Source: Actinomyces glycerinitolerans
GTDB taxonomy: Bacteria; Actinomycetota; Actinomycetes; Actinomycetales; Actinomycetaceae
Direction: 5' to 3'
Length of the DNA: 64,000 nt
NCBI RefSeq assembly: GCF_900098745.1
Contig: NZ_FQTT01000012.1
Location: forward strand, 1-64,000
Part shown: in pieces, positions 15,952 to 25,550 of the stretch
Layout of the letters: every line of letters starts with the position of its first letter
Position numbering within the stretch: the stretch's first letter is position 1
The notes under the pieces: model-generated
What the model was told of the DNA's origin: nothing
The model's database searches: none
The model's input: the letters and a program-made list of their open reading frames with translations, nothing else
Program-made: the position numbers and the translations under genes

Positions 15952-18864
15952 GTGTTGTCGATCAACTGGAACGACGTCTGGAACGTGGTGGCGAGCCTGC
16001 GGCCGCAACTGATCGCCATCGGCGTGGCGCTGCTGGCGGCGCTCATCATCACGATTGCCGCGCGCAGTCTCAACAAGCCGAGCCGCAAGCTCGTGCGGTC
16101 CACCACCTGGATCGTGGCGGTGGTCGCCATCGCGGTTGCCGTGACCGGCATGATGTACGGCGGTCTGAAGACCATCCTTGACCTTTCCTCCGGCTCCGGC
16201 ACGCTGACCGAGCAAACCAAGGCCTCCGTCGAAGAACTCGGCAACACGATCTCCGACGAGGGCATGGTTCTGCTGAAGAACGACAATGCCGCGCTGCCGC
16301 TCGAAGACGGCTCCGCCATCAACGTGCTCGGCTGGGCCTCCACCAACCCCGTCTACGGCGGCACCGGTTCCGGCTCTCTCTCGCCAGACAACCCCACGAC
16401 CTCTCTGCTGGACGGCCTGCACAACGCCGGATTCGAGACCAACACCGAACTGAGTGACCTCTACAACGACTACCGCGCCGAGCGCCCCGAGGTCGGCATG
16501 TTCGCCGCCGACTGGACCCTGCCGGAGCCCACCTCCGAGGCGTACACCGACGCCGTCGTGAGCTCCATCCAGGACTTCTCCGACACCTCGGTGGTGACCA
16601 TCGCCCGCTCCGGCGGGGAGGGCTTCGACCTGCCACTGGACGTCAACGCCGAGGTCGCCGCCAACGACGCCTTCTCCTACACCGACAACTCCACCACCCA
16701 GACCGACTTTGAGGACGGTCAGGGCTACCTGGAACTCACCGCCCCGGAGCGCGACCTCATCCAGCTCGCCAAGGACAACTCCGAGACCGTGGTTGTTGTC
16801 TACAACGGCGCCAACGCCTTCGACCTGTCCGATCTGGCCGCCGACCCCGAGATTGACGCCATCATCTGGGCGATCCCCGGCGGTCAGGTGGGCTTCAACG
16901 CCCTGGGGCGCATCCTCGACGGCGAGGTGAATCCCTCCGCCAAGACCCCCGACACCTTCGCCGCGGACCTGAAGGCTTCTCCGGCCGCCAACAACTTCGG
17001 TGATTTCACCTACACCAACATGGAGGAGTACGGCCAGTCCTCGCCCTTCACCGACGCCACCACGTATCCCGCCTTCGTCAACTATGTGGAGGGCATCTAC
17101 GTCGGCTACCGCTGGTACGAGACGGCGGCCGTCGAGGGCGTCATCGACTACGACGAGGCCGTCACCTATCCCTTCGGCTACGGCCTGTCCTACACGACCT
17201 TCACCCAGGAGATGGGGGATATCAGCCGCGACGCCGACGGCACGATCAGCCTCGACGTGACCGTCACCAACACCGGAGACAGGGCCGGCAAGGACGTGGT
17301 GGAGGTCTACTACACCGCGCCCTACACCAATGGCGGTATTGAGAAGTCGGCCGTGAACCTGGCCGCCTACGGCAAGACCGGCCTGCTGGAGCCAGGCGCC
17401 TCCGAGACCGTCACCGTCACCTTCGCCGAGGACGACATGGCCTCCTACGACTACCTGAACGCTCGCGCCTATGTGCTCGAGGCCGGCGACTACACCATTT
17501 CCCTGCGCTCGGACTCCCACACGGTGATCGACGAGCAGACCCTCACGGTCGATGCGACCATCACCTACGACTCCGACGACAACACGCACAGCGGTGACGC
17601 CATCGTCGCCACCAACCAGTTCGACGCCGCCGCCGGTGACGTCACCTACCTCTCCCGGGCGGACTCCTTCGCCAACTACGAGGAGGCCACCGGCGCCCCG
17701 GCCAGCCTGGAGATGTCGGAGGAGCACCGGGCGGCCTTCGTCGCCAACTCCAACTACGACTCCACCGCCTTCGATGACGACTCCGACCAGATGCCCACCA
17801 CCGGCGCCGACAACGGCCTGGTCCTGGGTGACATGTACGGCCTGGACTACGACGATCCCAAGTGGGACCAGCTGCTCGACCAGCTGTCCGTCGCCGACAT
17901 GAACAGCCTGATCGCCAACGGCGGCTACGGTTCCGTGGCCGTGGACTCCGTTGGCAAGGTGCGTGTGTCCGACGTGGACGGGCCCGCCTCGCTGAACAAC
18001 AACTTCACCGGCGTCGGCTCCATCGGCCTGCCGTCGGCGGTGTCCGTCGCCGCCACCTGGAACCAGGAGCTGGCGCACGAATTCGGCACCGCCATCGGCA
18101 CCATGGCCCACGACATGGACGTGTCCGGCTGGTATGCGCCGGCCACCAACACTCACCGCTACGCCTACGCGGGCCGCAACTTCGAGTACTTCTCCGAGGA
18201 CCCGGTCCTGGCCGGCACCCAGGTCGCCCAGGAGATCCAGGGCGCCAAGGAACTGGGCGTGTACGCCTTCATCAAGCACTTCGCCATGAACGACCAGGAG
18301 ACCAACCGCACCAACATGCTGGCCACCTGGTCCAACGAACAGGCGATCCGCGAGATCTACCTCAAGCCCTTCGAAATCGGCATCAAGGACGGCGGCGCCG
18401 GCGCGGTGATGACCGCCTTCAACTACATCGGCACCACCTATGCCGGAGCACTGCCCGAGCTGCAGCAGACCGTGCTGCGTGACGAGTGGGGCTTCCGCGG
18501 CATGACGCTGACGGACTACTTCGCCGGCTACGGCTACCAGAACGCCGACCAGCTCACCCGCAACGGCGGTGACATGATGCTCGCCACCACGGACATCACG
18601 GTCAACTCCGTGCAGAACACCTCCGCCACCGGAGTGATCGCCATGCGGGAGTCCGCGCACAACATCCTGTACACCGTCGCCAACTCCTGGATATACCAGG
18701 ACGGTCAGCCGGATGTGCAGCGGGCCTCCTGGGAGTACCTGACCTGGGGCGTCCTGGCCGTGCTCGGCATCGGCCTGCTCGCGCTCGAGGCACTCGCCAT
18801 CCGCCGCTACCGGCACCGCCGGGCGGAGGCCACCGCCGCCGTCGAGAGCTCCGAGACGAAGTAA
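15952..18864 (+). CDS. Membrane-anchored GH3 glycosidase with inverted domain order (B)
   Basis: 970 residues from GTG 15952 (GAGAGG about 10 bases upstream). Same architecture as gene A at 7653: two N-terminal helices around a basic loop (RSLNKPSRKLVR), GH3 C-type domain first (LGWASTNPVYGGTGSG, RSGGEGFDLP), FnIII-like segment after YPFGYGLSYTTF, then the catalytic barrel (RNFEYFSEDPVLAG, IKHFAMNDQETNRTN, MTLTDYF with Asp855 as nucleophile candidate). A last helix precedes the basic tail RRYRHRRAEA. It is a paralogue of gene A; the TDW of gene A is TDY here. Likely a surface beta-glycosidase with substrate unknown. Confidence 0.85.
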   Translation: MLSINWNDVWNVVASLRPQLIAIGVALLAALIITIAARSLNKPSRKLVRSTTWIVAVVAIAVAVTGMMYGGLKTILDLSSGSGTLTEQTKASVEELGNTISDEGMVLLKNDNAALPLEDGSAINVLGWASTNPVYGGTGSGSLSPDNPTTSLLDGLHNAGFETNTELSDLYNDYRAERPEVGMFAADWTLPEPTSEAYTDAVVSSIQDFSDTSVVTIARSGGEGFDLPLDVNAEVAANDAFSYTDNSTTQTDFEDGQGYLELTAPERDLIQLAKDNSETVVVVYNGANAFDLSDLAADPEIDAIIWAIPGGQVGFNALGRILDGEVNPSAKTPDTFAADLKASPAANNFGDFTYTNMEEYGQSSPFTDATTYPAFVNYVEGIYVGYRWYETAAVEGVIDYDEAVTYPFGYGLSYTTFTQEMGDISRDADGTISLDVTVTNTGDRAGKDVVEVYYTAPYTNGGIEKSAVNLAAYGKTGLLEPGASETVTVTFAEDDMASYDYLNARAYVLEAGDYTISLRSDSHTVIDEQTLTVDATITYDSDDNTHSGDAIVATNQFDAAAGDVTYLSRADSFANYEEATGAPASLEMSEEHRAAFVANSNYDSTAFDDDSDQMPTTGADNGLVLGDMYGLDYDDPKWDQLLDQLSVADMNSLIANGGYGSVAVDSVGKVRVSDVDGPASLNNNFTGVGSIGLPSAVSVAATWNQELAHEFGTAIGTMAHDMDVSGWYAPATNTHRYAYAGRNFEYFSEDPVLAGTQVAQEIQGAKELGVYAFIKHFAMNDQETNRTNMLATWSNEQAIREIYLKPFEIGIKDGGAGAVMTAFNYIGTTYAGALPELQQTVLRDEWGFRGMTLTDYFAGYGYQNADQLTRNGGDMMLATTDITVNSVQNTSATGVIAMRESAHNILYTVANSWIYQDGQPDVQRASWEYLTWGVLAVLGIGLLALEALAIRRYRHRRAEATAAVESSETK

Positions 18865-18873
18865 TCGGCGCGT

Positions 18874-18909
18874 GGGGCGGGGCGAGGAGGCCGCTTCTCG
18901 CCCCGCCCC
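18874..18909 (+). terminator. Strong terminator-like hairpin after GH3 gene B
   Basis: Perfect 13-bp GC stem (GGGGCGGGGCGAG / CTCGCCCCGCCCC) with a 10-base loop, ten bases after the stop codon. No U-run follows. It separates gene B from the intracellular GH3 gene. Confidence 0.75.
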
Positions 18910-18986
18910 AGTCGGCGACCCGCACTGGAGCCACACGCTTCGGTACCCAACCCATTCAGACCACCCGTCAAGGTAAGGAATACGCC

Positions 18987-21404
18987 GTGACCGTCACCGC
19001 CTCGGACCTCACCCTTCTAGAGGCAGCCGCCCTCCTTTCGGGCGCCTCCGAATGGGACTCGCGCGCCCTGCCCCAGCGCGGCATCCCCTCCTTCGTCCTG
19101 TCCGACGGGCCGCATGGCGTGCGCCGCCAGCTCGGCAGCGGCGACCACCTAGGCATCGCCGCCTCCGAGCCCGCCACCTGCTTCCCGACGGCGGCCACGG
19201 TCGCCAACTCCTGGGACCCGGATCTGGCCGAGCAGATGGGCGCCGCGCTCGGACAGGAGGCACTCGCACTCGGCGTGGACGTACTGCTGGGGCCGGGGAT
19301 GAACATCAAGCGTTCCCCGCTATGCGGACGCAACTTCGAGTACTACTCCGAGGACCCCATCCTCGCCGGCCGCATGGCCGCCGGCCTCGTCCGCGGCATC
19401 CAGTCACGGGGCGTGGCCGCCACCCCGAAGCACTTCGCCGTCAACGGTCAGGAACTGCGCCGCATGGCCTCGGATTCCGTAGTCGACGAGGCCACCATGC
19501 GCGAGATCTACCTGACCGCATTCGAGGTCGTCGTGCGCGAGGCGCACCCGCGCGCACTGATGAGCTCCTACAACCGGGTCAACGGCACCTATGCCAACGA
19601 GCACCCGCAGCTGCTCACCGACATCCTGCGCCGGGAATGGGGCTTTACGGGGCTGGTGGTCTCCGACTGGGGCGGCTCCAATGACGCCGCGGCGGCCGCC
19701 GCGGCCGGCTCCTCCCTGGAGATGCCCGCACCGGGGCTGCACTCCGCACGGGAGGTCGTCGCCGCCGTCGAGGAGGGGCGCATCAGCCGTGAGGCCGTCT
19801 ACGCGCGGGCCGCCGAGGTCATTGCCATGGCCACGTCCGCGCCCTCGGCCAGGACCGCCCCGGAGGACCGGCCGACCTTCGACGTCGACGCCCACCATGC
19901 CCTGGCCCGCCGGGTGGCCGAGGAGTCCATCGTGCTGCTGCGCAATCAGGACGGCATCCTGCCGCTGGCCCCGGGCACACGCGTCGCCGTCATCGGTGAC
20001 ATGGCCTCCACGCCCCGTTACCAGGGCTCGGGCTCCTCGCAGATCAACCCGACCCGGCTGGAGACCACCCTGGAGGAGATTGCCGGTACCGGTCTGGAGC
20101 TGGTCGGCTACGCCCAGGGCTACGACCGCCAGGGCAAGCCCGACCAGGCCCTGCTCGACGAGGCGGTCGCCCTGGCCGGGCGGGCGGAGGTGGTACTGGC
20201 CTACATCGGGCTGGATGAGCTGTCCGAATCCGAGGGCCTGGATCGCCCCCACATGCGCCTGCCGCAGGCGCAGACCCGGCTGCTTGCCGCCGTCGCCCGT
20301 GCCAACCCCAACGTGGTCGCCGTCGTCTCCGCCGGATCCGCGGTGGAAACCGACTGGGAGGAGCACACCCGGGCCGTGGTCCACACCAGTCTGTCCGGGC
20401 AGGCCGGTGCCGGCGCCGCACTGCGGGTGCTCACCGGCGCGGTCAACCCCTCCGGCCGCCTGGCTGAGAGCTACCCGGTGCGCTACGAGGACAACCCCAC
20501 CTCCGCCTGGTTCCCGGCCACGGGGGAGCTCGCCCTGTACAAGGACGGCCCCTACGTCGGCTACCGCTACTACACCACCACCGGCACGCCCGTGGCCCAC
20601 CCGTTCGGCTTCGGACTGTCATACTCCAGCTTCGAGTACTCCGGGCTGAGCCTGGACAAGGGCGGCGCGCACCTGACGGTCACTAACACCTCCGCCGTCG
20701 ACGGCACCGAGGTGGTCCAGCTGTACGTCACCGCCCCCGACGGCGTGTGGGGGCCGGACCGCGAGCTGAAGGGCTTCGCGAAGGTCCCCGTGGCGGCGGG
20801 GGAGACGGCGACAGTGACCATCCCCTTCGATGACTACACCTTCCGCCGCTACTCGGTGCGCGAGGGGCGCTGGGTGCACCCGGCCGGAACGTGGCGCGTG
20901 CGGGTGGGGCGCAACGCCGATGACCTTCCGCTCGAGGCCCCCTGGGAGGTGGACGGCGACCCGGTCGCCCCGGCCGACCCGGCCCTGGGCCACTACCTGG
21001 ACGGCACCGTCACCGATGCCACCGACGCCGAGTTCGCTGCGCTGCTCGGACGACCTGTGCCGCAGCCGGAGACATCCGGCCGCATCGGCCCCAACAGCCC
21101 CATCTCCGACCTCGCCCACGGCCGCAGCCGCATCGGCAAGCTGGCCGTCAAGATCCTGGAACGCCAGAAGGCCAAGGCCGACGCCTCCGGCAAACCCGAT
21201 CTGAACATCCTGTTCATGCTCAACATGCCGCTGCGCGCCATGGGCAAGATGACCGGCGGCATGGTGTCCGCCGAGATGGTCGACGGCATCGTCGACTTCG
21301 CGGGCGGCCGTGGGCTGCACGGCCTGCGCACCATCGTGGGTGGTTTCTTCCGCAACCGGCGCCAGGACAAGGCCACCCAGAGACGGCTTGATGGCCCCCG
21401 CTGA
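18987..21404 (+). CDS. Cytoplasmic GH3 beta-glucosidase-like enzyme
   Basis: 805 residues, no signal peptide. Conventional order: catalytic barrel (RGIPSFVLSDGPHGVR, KRSPLCGRNFEYYSEDPILAGRM, TPKHFAVNGQE, LVVSDWGGSND with nucleophile Asp227), GH3 C domain (AVIGDMASTPRYQGSGSSQI, ELSESEGLDRPHMRLP), and FnIII domain (PFGFGLSYSSFEYS, VVQLYV, LKGFAKV). A ~130-residue C-terminal extension (LFMLNMPLRAMGKMTGGM) is seen in some family members. GTG at 18987 with AAGGTAAGG upstream. It probably finishes the breakdown of oligosaccharides or aryl-glucosides imported after surface hydrolysis; this division of labour is inference. Confidence 0.9.
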   Translation: MTVTASDLTLLEAAALLSGASEWDSRALPQRGIPSFVLSDGPHGVRRQLGSGDHLGIAASEPATCFPTAATVANSWDPDLAEQMGAALGQEALALGVDVLLGPGMNIKRSPLCGRNFEYYSEDPILAGRMAAGLVRGIQSRGVAATPKHFAVNGQELRRMASDSVVDEATMREIYLTAFEVVVREAHPRALMSSYNRVNGTYANEHPQLLTDILRREWGFTGLVVSDWGGSNDAAAAAAAGSSLEMPAPGLHSAREVVAAVEEGRISREAVYARAAEVIAMATSAPSARTAPEDRPTFDVDAHHALARRVAEESIVLLRNQDGILPLAPGTRVAVIGDMASTPRYQGSGSSQINPTRLETTLEEIAGTGLELVGYAQGYDRQGKPDQALLDEAVALAGRAEVVLAYIGLDELSESEGLDRPHMRLPQAQTRLLAAVARANPNVVAVVSAGSAVETDWEEHTRAVVHTSLSGQAGAGAALRVLTGAVNPSGRLAESYPVRYEDNPTSAWFPATGELALYKDGPYVGYRYYTTTGTPVAHPFGFGLSYSSFEYSGLSLDKGGAHLTVTNTSAVDGTEVVQLYVTAPDGVWGPDRELKGFAKVPVAAGETATVTIPFDDYTFRRYSVREGRWVHPAGTWRVRVGRNADDLPLEAPWEVDGDPVAPADPALGHYLDGTVTDATDAEFAALLGRPVPQPETSGRIGPNSPISDLAHGRSRIGKLAVKILERQKAKADASGKPDLNILFMLNMPLRAMGKMTGGMVSAEMVDGIVDFAGGRGLHGLRTIVGGFFRNRRQDKATQRRLDGPR

Positions 21405-21490
21405 CTCCGTCGGGCCCGGGGGATACCGGTCCCGCCTCTAATCCATCCAGTTCCCATCGCAAAAAGAGACAACAGAAACCGAGACCACGC

Positions 21491-22132
21491 ATGAAATCGA
21501 TCACCGCCTGGTGGCACCGCTTCGAGGAGCGGCACGAGACCATCGCCCAGTTCATCGTCTTCTTCATCCTGTCCAACGGCGTGACCCTGCTGCAGCTGAT
21601 CCTGATGCCGGTGTTCCGGTGGATCTTCGGATTCACCTCGCTCCAGGGCACCACCTTCCAGTTCCTGCCGGTCGGGTCCTCGGGCGGCAGCCCCGTCTAC
21701 CTGTTCGACTACGTGGCCGGCCCCATCCAGGCCGACGGCTCCGGCGGTGGTCTTGCCTACTTCCTGGCGGTTGAGATCACCCTGCTGATCGCCCAGGTGA
21801 TCAACTTCTTCGCCCAGCGCTCCATCACCTTCAAGTCGAACTCCTCCATCTGGAAGGCGGCCTTCTGGTATGCGCTGGCCTACGTGGTCATCACCATCGT
21901 GGCCGCCGCCCTCCAGGTGCTGTACAAGGAGCCCATCTACTCCTGGTGCAAGGGCACGCTCGGCGCCTCCACCGGTGAGACCGTGGCGGACGTGGTCACC
22001 ATGATCATCAACGCGGCCATCTCCTTCTGGGTGTTCTTCCCGATCTTCAAGGTCATCTTCAAGCGCGTGCCCGAGGATGCGGACGCACAGTCGGAAGCAG
22101 ACACCCAGGCCGGGGTGCCGTCGGTACACTGA
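21491..22132 (+). CDS. GtrA-like polytopic membrane protein
   Basis: 213 residues with four hydrophobic segments (about 18-39, 72-96, 120-140, 165-190). QFIVFFILSNGVTLLQLILMPVF and the paired FFAQRSITFKS loop resemble the GtrA/DPMS family, which helps move lipid-linked sugars across membranes. It is 86 bp after the GH3 gene and 120 bp before a GT2 glycosyltransferase, a usual GtrA neighbour. The tail (PEDADAQSEADTQ) is acidic and cytoplasmic in appearance. Confidence 0.7.
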   Translation: MKSITAWWHRFEERHETIAQFIVFFILSNGVTLLQLILMPVFRWIFGFTSLQGTTFQFLPVGSSGGSPVYLFDYVAGPIQADGSGGGLAYFLAVEITLLIAQVINFFAQRSITFKSNSSIWKAAFWYALAYVVITIVAAALQVLYKEPIYSWCKGTLGASTGETVADVVTMIINAAISFWVFFPIFKVIFKRVPEDADAQSEADTQAGVPSVH

Positions 22133-22252
22133 GCCGGGCACGGTCCGGTAGGGTCATGCACGTCAATCACCAGGAGCGCCTCGGGCGCGGGTCGGGCGAC
22201 TGCCCGATGACCGCGGTACGCCGGGACTCCGTCTAACAAGGAGATCCGCACG

Positions 22253-23341
22253 GTGACCGCTAGCCCGCTCATCACGGTCGTAGTCCCCGCGTATAACGCC
22301 GAGGACTGCCTGGGCCGTTGCCTGTCCAGTCTCGTGGCGGCAGATGATGGGAGCGGCGCCCTGGAGATCATCGTCGTCGACGACGGTGCCACGGACGGAA
22401 CCGGCGCCCTTGCCGACGCCTACGCCGCGGCGCACACGGCCATCGAGGTCATCCATCAGGAGAACAAGGGGCACGGCGGTGCCATAAACACCGGGGTCGC
22501 CGCGTCCCGGGGTACCTGGCTGAAGGTGTGCGACGCTGATGACGCCATCGATCCCGGCGCCCTGCGCACCCTGCTCGCGGCCCTGCGCTCGTGGCAACGG
22601 GACGGCAACGAGCCGGACCTGGTGGTTACCAACTTCGTGTACGTCCGTGAGGGCACGCCCGCCTGGTACCGGCTCAGCCACGGACCCGCCCGCCGGGGCC
22701 CGCGGGGGATCAGGCCCGGCCGCCACGTCGTGCGCTTCCGGGGGCTGCTCCCGAGCGGACGCATTGGCGGCTGGGACGACGTCGGACGCTTCCGCCCCGA
22801 CCAGTACCTCATGATGCACTCCCTCGCCTACCGACGGGAGGTGCTGCAGCGCTCCGGAATGCGGCTGCCCGAGCACTGCTTCTACGTGGACAACCTGTTC
22901 GCCTTCGAACCGCTACGCCACGTGCGCACGCTGACCTACCTGGACCTGGACCTGTACTACTACACGGTTGGGCGGGCCGGGCAGTCGGTCGCCGACGACG
23001 TGATCGTGGCACGCCTGGACCAGCACGACCGGGTGAACGCGCTCATGCTGGAGGCGATGCCCCACGAGGGCGACGTGCCGAATGCACTGTTGCGCTACCT
23101 GGTGCACATCTACACCATGAGCGCGGTGGTGATCACGACCATGGCGCTGCGCTCGGGTACGCCCCGCAATATCGCCATAAAGCAGCAGCTCTGGGAACGT
23201 CTGGATGCCACGCGGCCCGACGTGGCCCGGCGGGTGCGCCGCTCCGTCATGGGACGGCTGATGACGCTGCCGGGGCGCCCCGGGGACTGGGTGCCGGTGG
23301 CCGGTTACCAGGTGGCTCGCCGAGTACTGGCCCTGAACTGA
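22253..23341 (+). CDS. GT2 family glycosyltransferase
   Basis: 362 residues from GTG 22253 behind AAGGAG. GT-A fold motifs: TVVVPAYNAEDCLGRCLSSL, EIIVVDDGATDGTG, QENKGHGGAINTG, and the DADD metal-binding motif (KVCDADDAIDPGAL). The C-terminal half holds FYVDNLFAFEPL and a helical region without a clear membrane span. Likely transfers a sugar to a surface glycan or teichoic-acid-like polymer. Its position after a GtrA-like gene and near UDP-galactopyranose mutase points to cell-wall polysaccharide; the acceptor is unknown. Confidence 0.85.
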   Translation: MTASPLITVVVPAYNAEDCLGRCLSSLVAADDGSGALEIIVVDDGATDGTGALADAYAAAHTAIEVIHQENKGHGGAINTGVAASRGTWLKVCDADDAIDPGALRTLLAALRSWQRDGNEPDLVVTNFVYVREGTPAWYRLSHGPARRGPRGIRPGRHVVRFRGLLPSGRIGGWDDVGRFRPDQYLMMHSLAYRREVLQRSGMRLPEHCFYVDNLFAFEPLRHVRTLTYLDLDLYYYTVGRAGQSVADDVIVARLDQHDRVNALMLEAMPHEGDVPNALLRYLVHIYTMSAVVITTMALRSGTPRNIAIKQQLWERLDATRPDVARRVRRSVMGRLMTLPGRPGDWVPVAGYQVARRVLALN

Positions 23342-23410
23342 GAACGGGACCGGAGCCTTCCTTGGGGCCGGGAGTGGGGCTTCACCACACCCCAAACACA
23401 GGATCACAAC

Positions 23411-23471
23411 GCCCGACCTCGGTATGTAGCCTCTACAGGTCTCGGTGTGTTACCGATGCCGGTCTCGGTGA
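23411..23471. repeat. Dispersed intergenic repeat, copy 2
   Basis: A divergent, slightly longer copy of the 23-bp-period repeat (CCGACCTCGG, GGTCTCGG, CCGATGCCGGTCTCGG). It overlaps the 3' end of the histidine-kinase gene and supplies its last codons (HRDRHR-stop), between the convergent glycosyltransferase and kinase genes. Confidence 0.6.
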
Positions 23472-24787
23472 GGGAGCGCGATGGGGATCGGCAGCAGTAC
23501 GCGCAGCATGAAGGTACCTTGTGCACTCTCTTCCGCGGTGACCTGCCCGCCGTAAGCCTCGGCGGCCGCGCGAATGGCGCCGAGGCCGTACCGGTGCGCG
23601 CCGCCACTCGCCCCGACGCGCCGTGGGGGCTCGCCGTCGGTGGACATGACCTGCCCGCGCGCCAGCGGATTCTCCACCTCGATCAGTACGAATCCGCGGC
23701 GGGTACGCACATCAACACGGATCCACCGGTCGGCGTCCCCGCTGCTTGAGACCGCGTCCAGGGCGTTGTCCAGAGCGGTGCCAACCAGCGTGGCCAGGTC
23801 CGCGGCGGCCATGAAGCCGAGCGCGGCACCATCGGCGATCGTGGTCATGGTGACGCCGGCCTCCAGACAGACCTGCTCCCGGTCGGTCAGAATCACATCG
23901 AGCACGGGGCTGCCGGTACGCACGAACACCTCGTAGGGGCGCACGGACGCCTCCAGGTCGCCGAGCCGGTCCAGGCGAATCGTGGGGTCCGGCTCTGCCC
24001 GCACCGAAGCGATCATATGCCGCAGGTCGTGGTACTTGCGGTTGACGATGTCGATGGCCCGCTTGGAGGTCAGGTACTGCTCGTACTGTGAGCGCAGCAG
24101 CGCCTCGGTGCCGGCAAGTTCGAACGAAGCCCGGTTTTGCAGGTCCACCTCCCGCTGGGCGTACAGGATGATGAATCCGCACAGATCCACGAGTGTGCGG
24201 ATGTAGAAGACCTCGGCTCCCAGCCGCCCGGAGAAGGGGGTGGCCGTGCTGAGGAAACTGAGATTGGACATGGCGAAGGTAATAGCGGCGATTGCCGCCG
24301 CCCCGGCCACGGTAGCGGTGGTGGGAACGACCTCGCTGCGGAACCGGGGCCGCTCCAGCAGGTAGACGGCCCCGAGCACGACGCCGTCGACGACGATTGC
24401 ACAGAGCGCCGCCGGCCGCGTGCCGGCATGCCCGTCGAGGAGGAACACCTCCAGTTGCCACTCGAGGGAGGCAACCAGCTCGGCGGCGACGAAGGCTCGC
24501 ACCACCAGATAGGTGGAGCGTCGCAGCGACCCGTTCAGCGCCAGGTGCAGGATGCTCCACATGGCGGCGACCGCCCCCAGCATGCCGGCCAGCCACAGCG
24601 AGATCGGCAGGCGCGCGGCAAGCACCTGGTAGACGCACAGCGCCGGCAGCGCCGCGGTCATCACGGCGGCCCCGCGGCGTCGGGAGTCCTGCGGCCGCCA
24701 CGTAGCCAGCACGTACAGCAGGCATGCGCCCCACTCGGCCAGCGCCGTCCACAGTCGGGGGATGTCTGGTAGCGCCTCCTGAATCAC
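23450..24787 (-). CDS. Agr-like sensor histidine kinase (GHKL ATPase)
   Basis: 445 residues. The first ~215 are hydrophobic with about six membrane helices. Then comes a helical dimerisation segment KYHDLRHMIASV (likely phospho-acceptor His253, the HDxRH form of AgrC/NatK-type kinases) and a C-terminal GHKL ATPase with LVGTALDNALDAVSS (N box) and RYGLGAIRAAAEAYGG. Its ATG overlaps the stop of the upstream regulator gene (ATGA). No AgrB/AgrD-like peptide gene is adjacent, so the signal is unknown. The C-terminal HRDRHR comes from the dispersed repeat. Confidence 0.88.
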   Translation of the reverse strand: MIQEALPDIPRLWTALAEWGACLLYVLATWRPQDSRRRGAAVMTAALPALCVYQVLAARLPISLWLAGMLGAVAAMWSILHLALNGSLRRSTYLVVRAFVAAELVASLEWQLEVFLLDGHAGTRPAALCAIVVDGVVLGAVYLLERPRFRSEVVPTTATVAGAAAIAAITFAMSNLSFLSTATPFSGRLGAEVFYIRTLVDLCGFIILYAQREVDLQNRASFELAGTEALLRSQYEQYLTSKRAIDIVNRKYHDLRHMIASVRAEPDPTIRLDRLGDLEASVRPYEVFVRTGSPVLDVILTDREQVCLEAGVTMTTIADGAALGFMAAADLATLVGTALDNALDAVSSSGDADRWIRVDVRTRRGFVLIEVENPLARGQVMSTDGEPPRRVGASGGAHRYGLGAIRAAAEAYGGQVTAEESAQGTFMLRVLLPIPIALPHRDRHR

Positions 24788-25524
24788 GTAAGGGTCCCAG
24801 ATACGTGCTCGGTCAAGGCGCGCATGAACTCCTTCTTACGGGGACGGGAGATGCGCAGCGCCTCGCCGGTGCTCATAACGGAGTCCTGCTCCCGCACTGC
24901 TACCACATGGCGCAGGTTGACGATGTAACAGGAGTTCGAACGAAAGAAGCCGTGGGGCGCCAGCTGCGGCTGCATTTGCTTGAGTGATCCGGTAAGAGTG
25001 ATGACACCGTCGGTCAGGTGCACGTCCAGGCGGTGACCGGAGGATTCCAGATAGACGATGTCACGCACGTGCACGCGCCGCAGTCCCTGCCCGTCCTTCA
25101 GCACGACGCTGGCGTTGTCCTGCCGGCTCAGCATCGCCAGGGCGCGGTTCAGCTCGCGGGCCAGGGAGGCGTAGGGGAAGGGCTTAACCAGGTAGCCGAG
25201 GGCGGAGACCTCGTAGCCGTTGATCGCGTACTGCTGTGCGGCGGTGATGAAGATGATGATGACGTCCGGGTCGGTACGACGCACTGCGCGGGCGAGCGCC
25301 AGGCCGTCGGTTCCCTCCATCCGGATATCCAGCATGAGGATGTCGTAGACCGGACGGAACCCGTCCAGTAGGGCCTGCCCGTCGTCGAACACGGATATTC
25401 GCAGTTCCAGTTCTCGCTCGCGCCCGAAGCGGTCGAGGTAGTCGGACAGGACACGGCGGTGCCGGGCATCGTCTTCAACGACGCCAACGCGGAGTACGGG
25501 AGTCGAGCTCGTATTCACTTTCAT
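24784..25524 (-). CDS. LytTR-type response regulator
   Basis: 246 residues. N-terminal receiver (VGVVEDDARHRRVL, phospho-acceptor Asp66 in ILMLDIRM, switch region ITAAQQYAINGYEVSALGYLVKPF). The C-terminal LytTR DNA-binding domain runs from about residue 145 (VHVRDIVYLESSGHRLDVHL, FFRSNSCYIVNLRHVVAV). First gene of a two-gene operon with the GHKL kinase. Such pairs control surface or secreted functions. An inverted pair of ACTGTTAC sequences upstream could be its own binding site. Confidence 0.9.
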   Translation of the reverse strand: MKVNTSSTPVLRVGVVEDDARHRRVLSDYLDRFGRERELELRISVFDDGQALLDGFRPVYDILMLDIRMEGTDGLALARAVRRTDPDVIIIFITAAQQYAINGYEVSALGYLVKPFPYASLARELNRALAMLSRQDNASVVLKDGQGLRRVHVRDIVYLESSGHRLDVHLTDGVITLTGSLKQMQPQLAPHGFFRSNSCYIVNLRHVVAVREQDSVMSTGEALRISRPRKKEFMRALTEHVSGTLT

Positions 25525-25550
25525 TGGTGGCTTTATGGTGGTGCTTGGGT

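Noticed and set aside
15754-18936. 1060-codon minus-strand frame opposite GH3 gene B
   Set aside because: Gly/Val-rich shadow with no domain signature, whereas the plus strand encodes a complete GH3 protein.
22156-22236. Short 26-codon frame before the glycosyltransferase gene
   Set aside because: No ribosome site, no distinctive composition and no coupling to the next gene; likely part of the untranslated leader.
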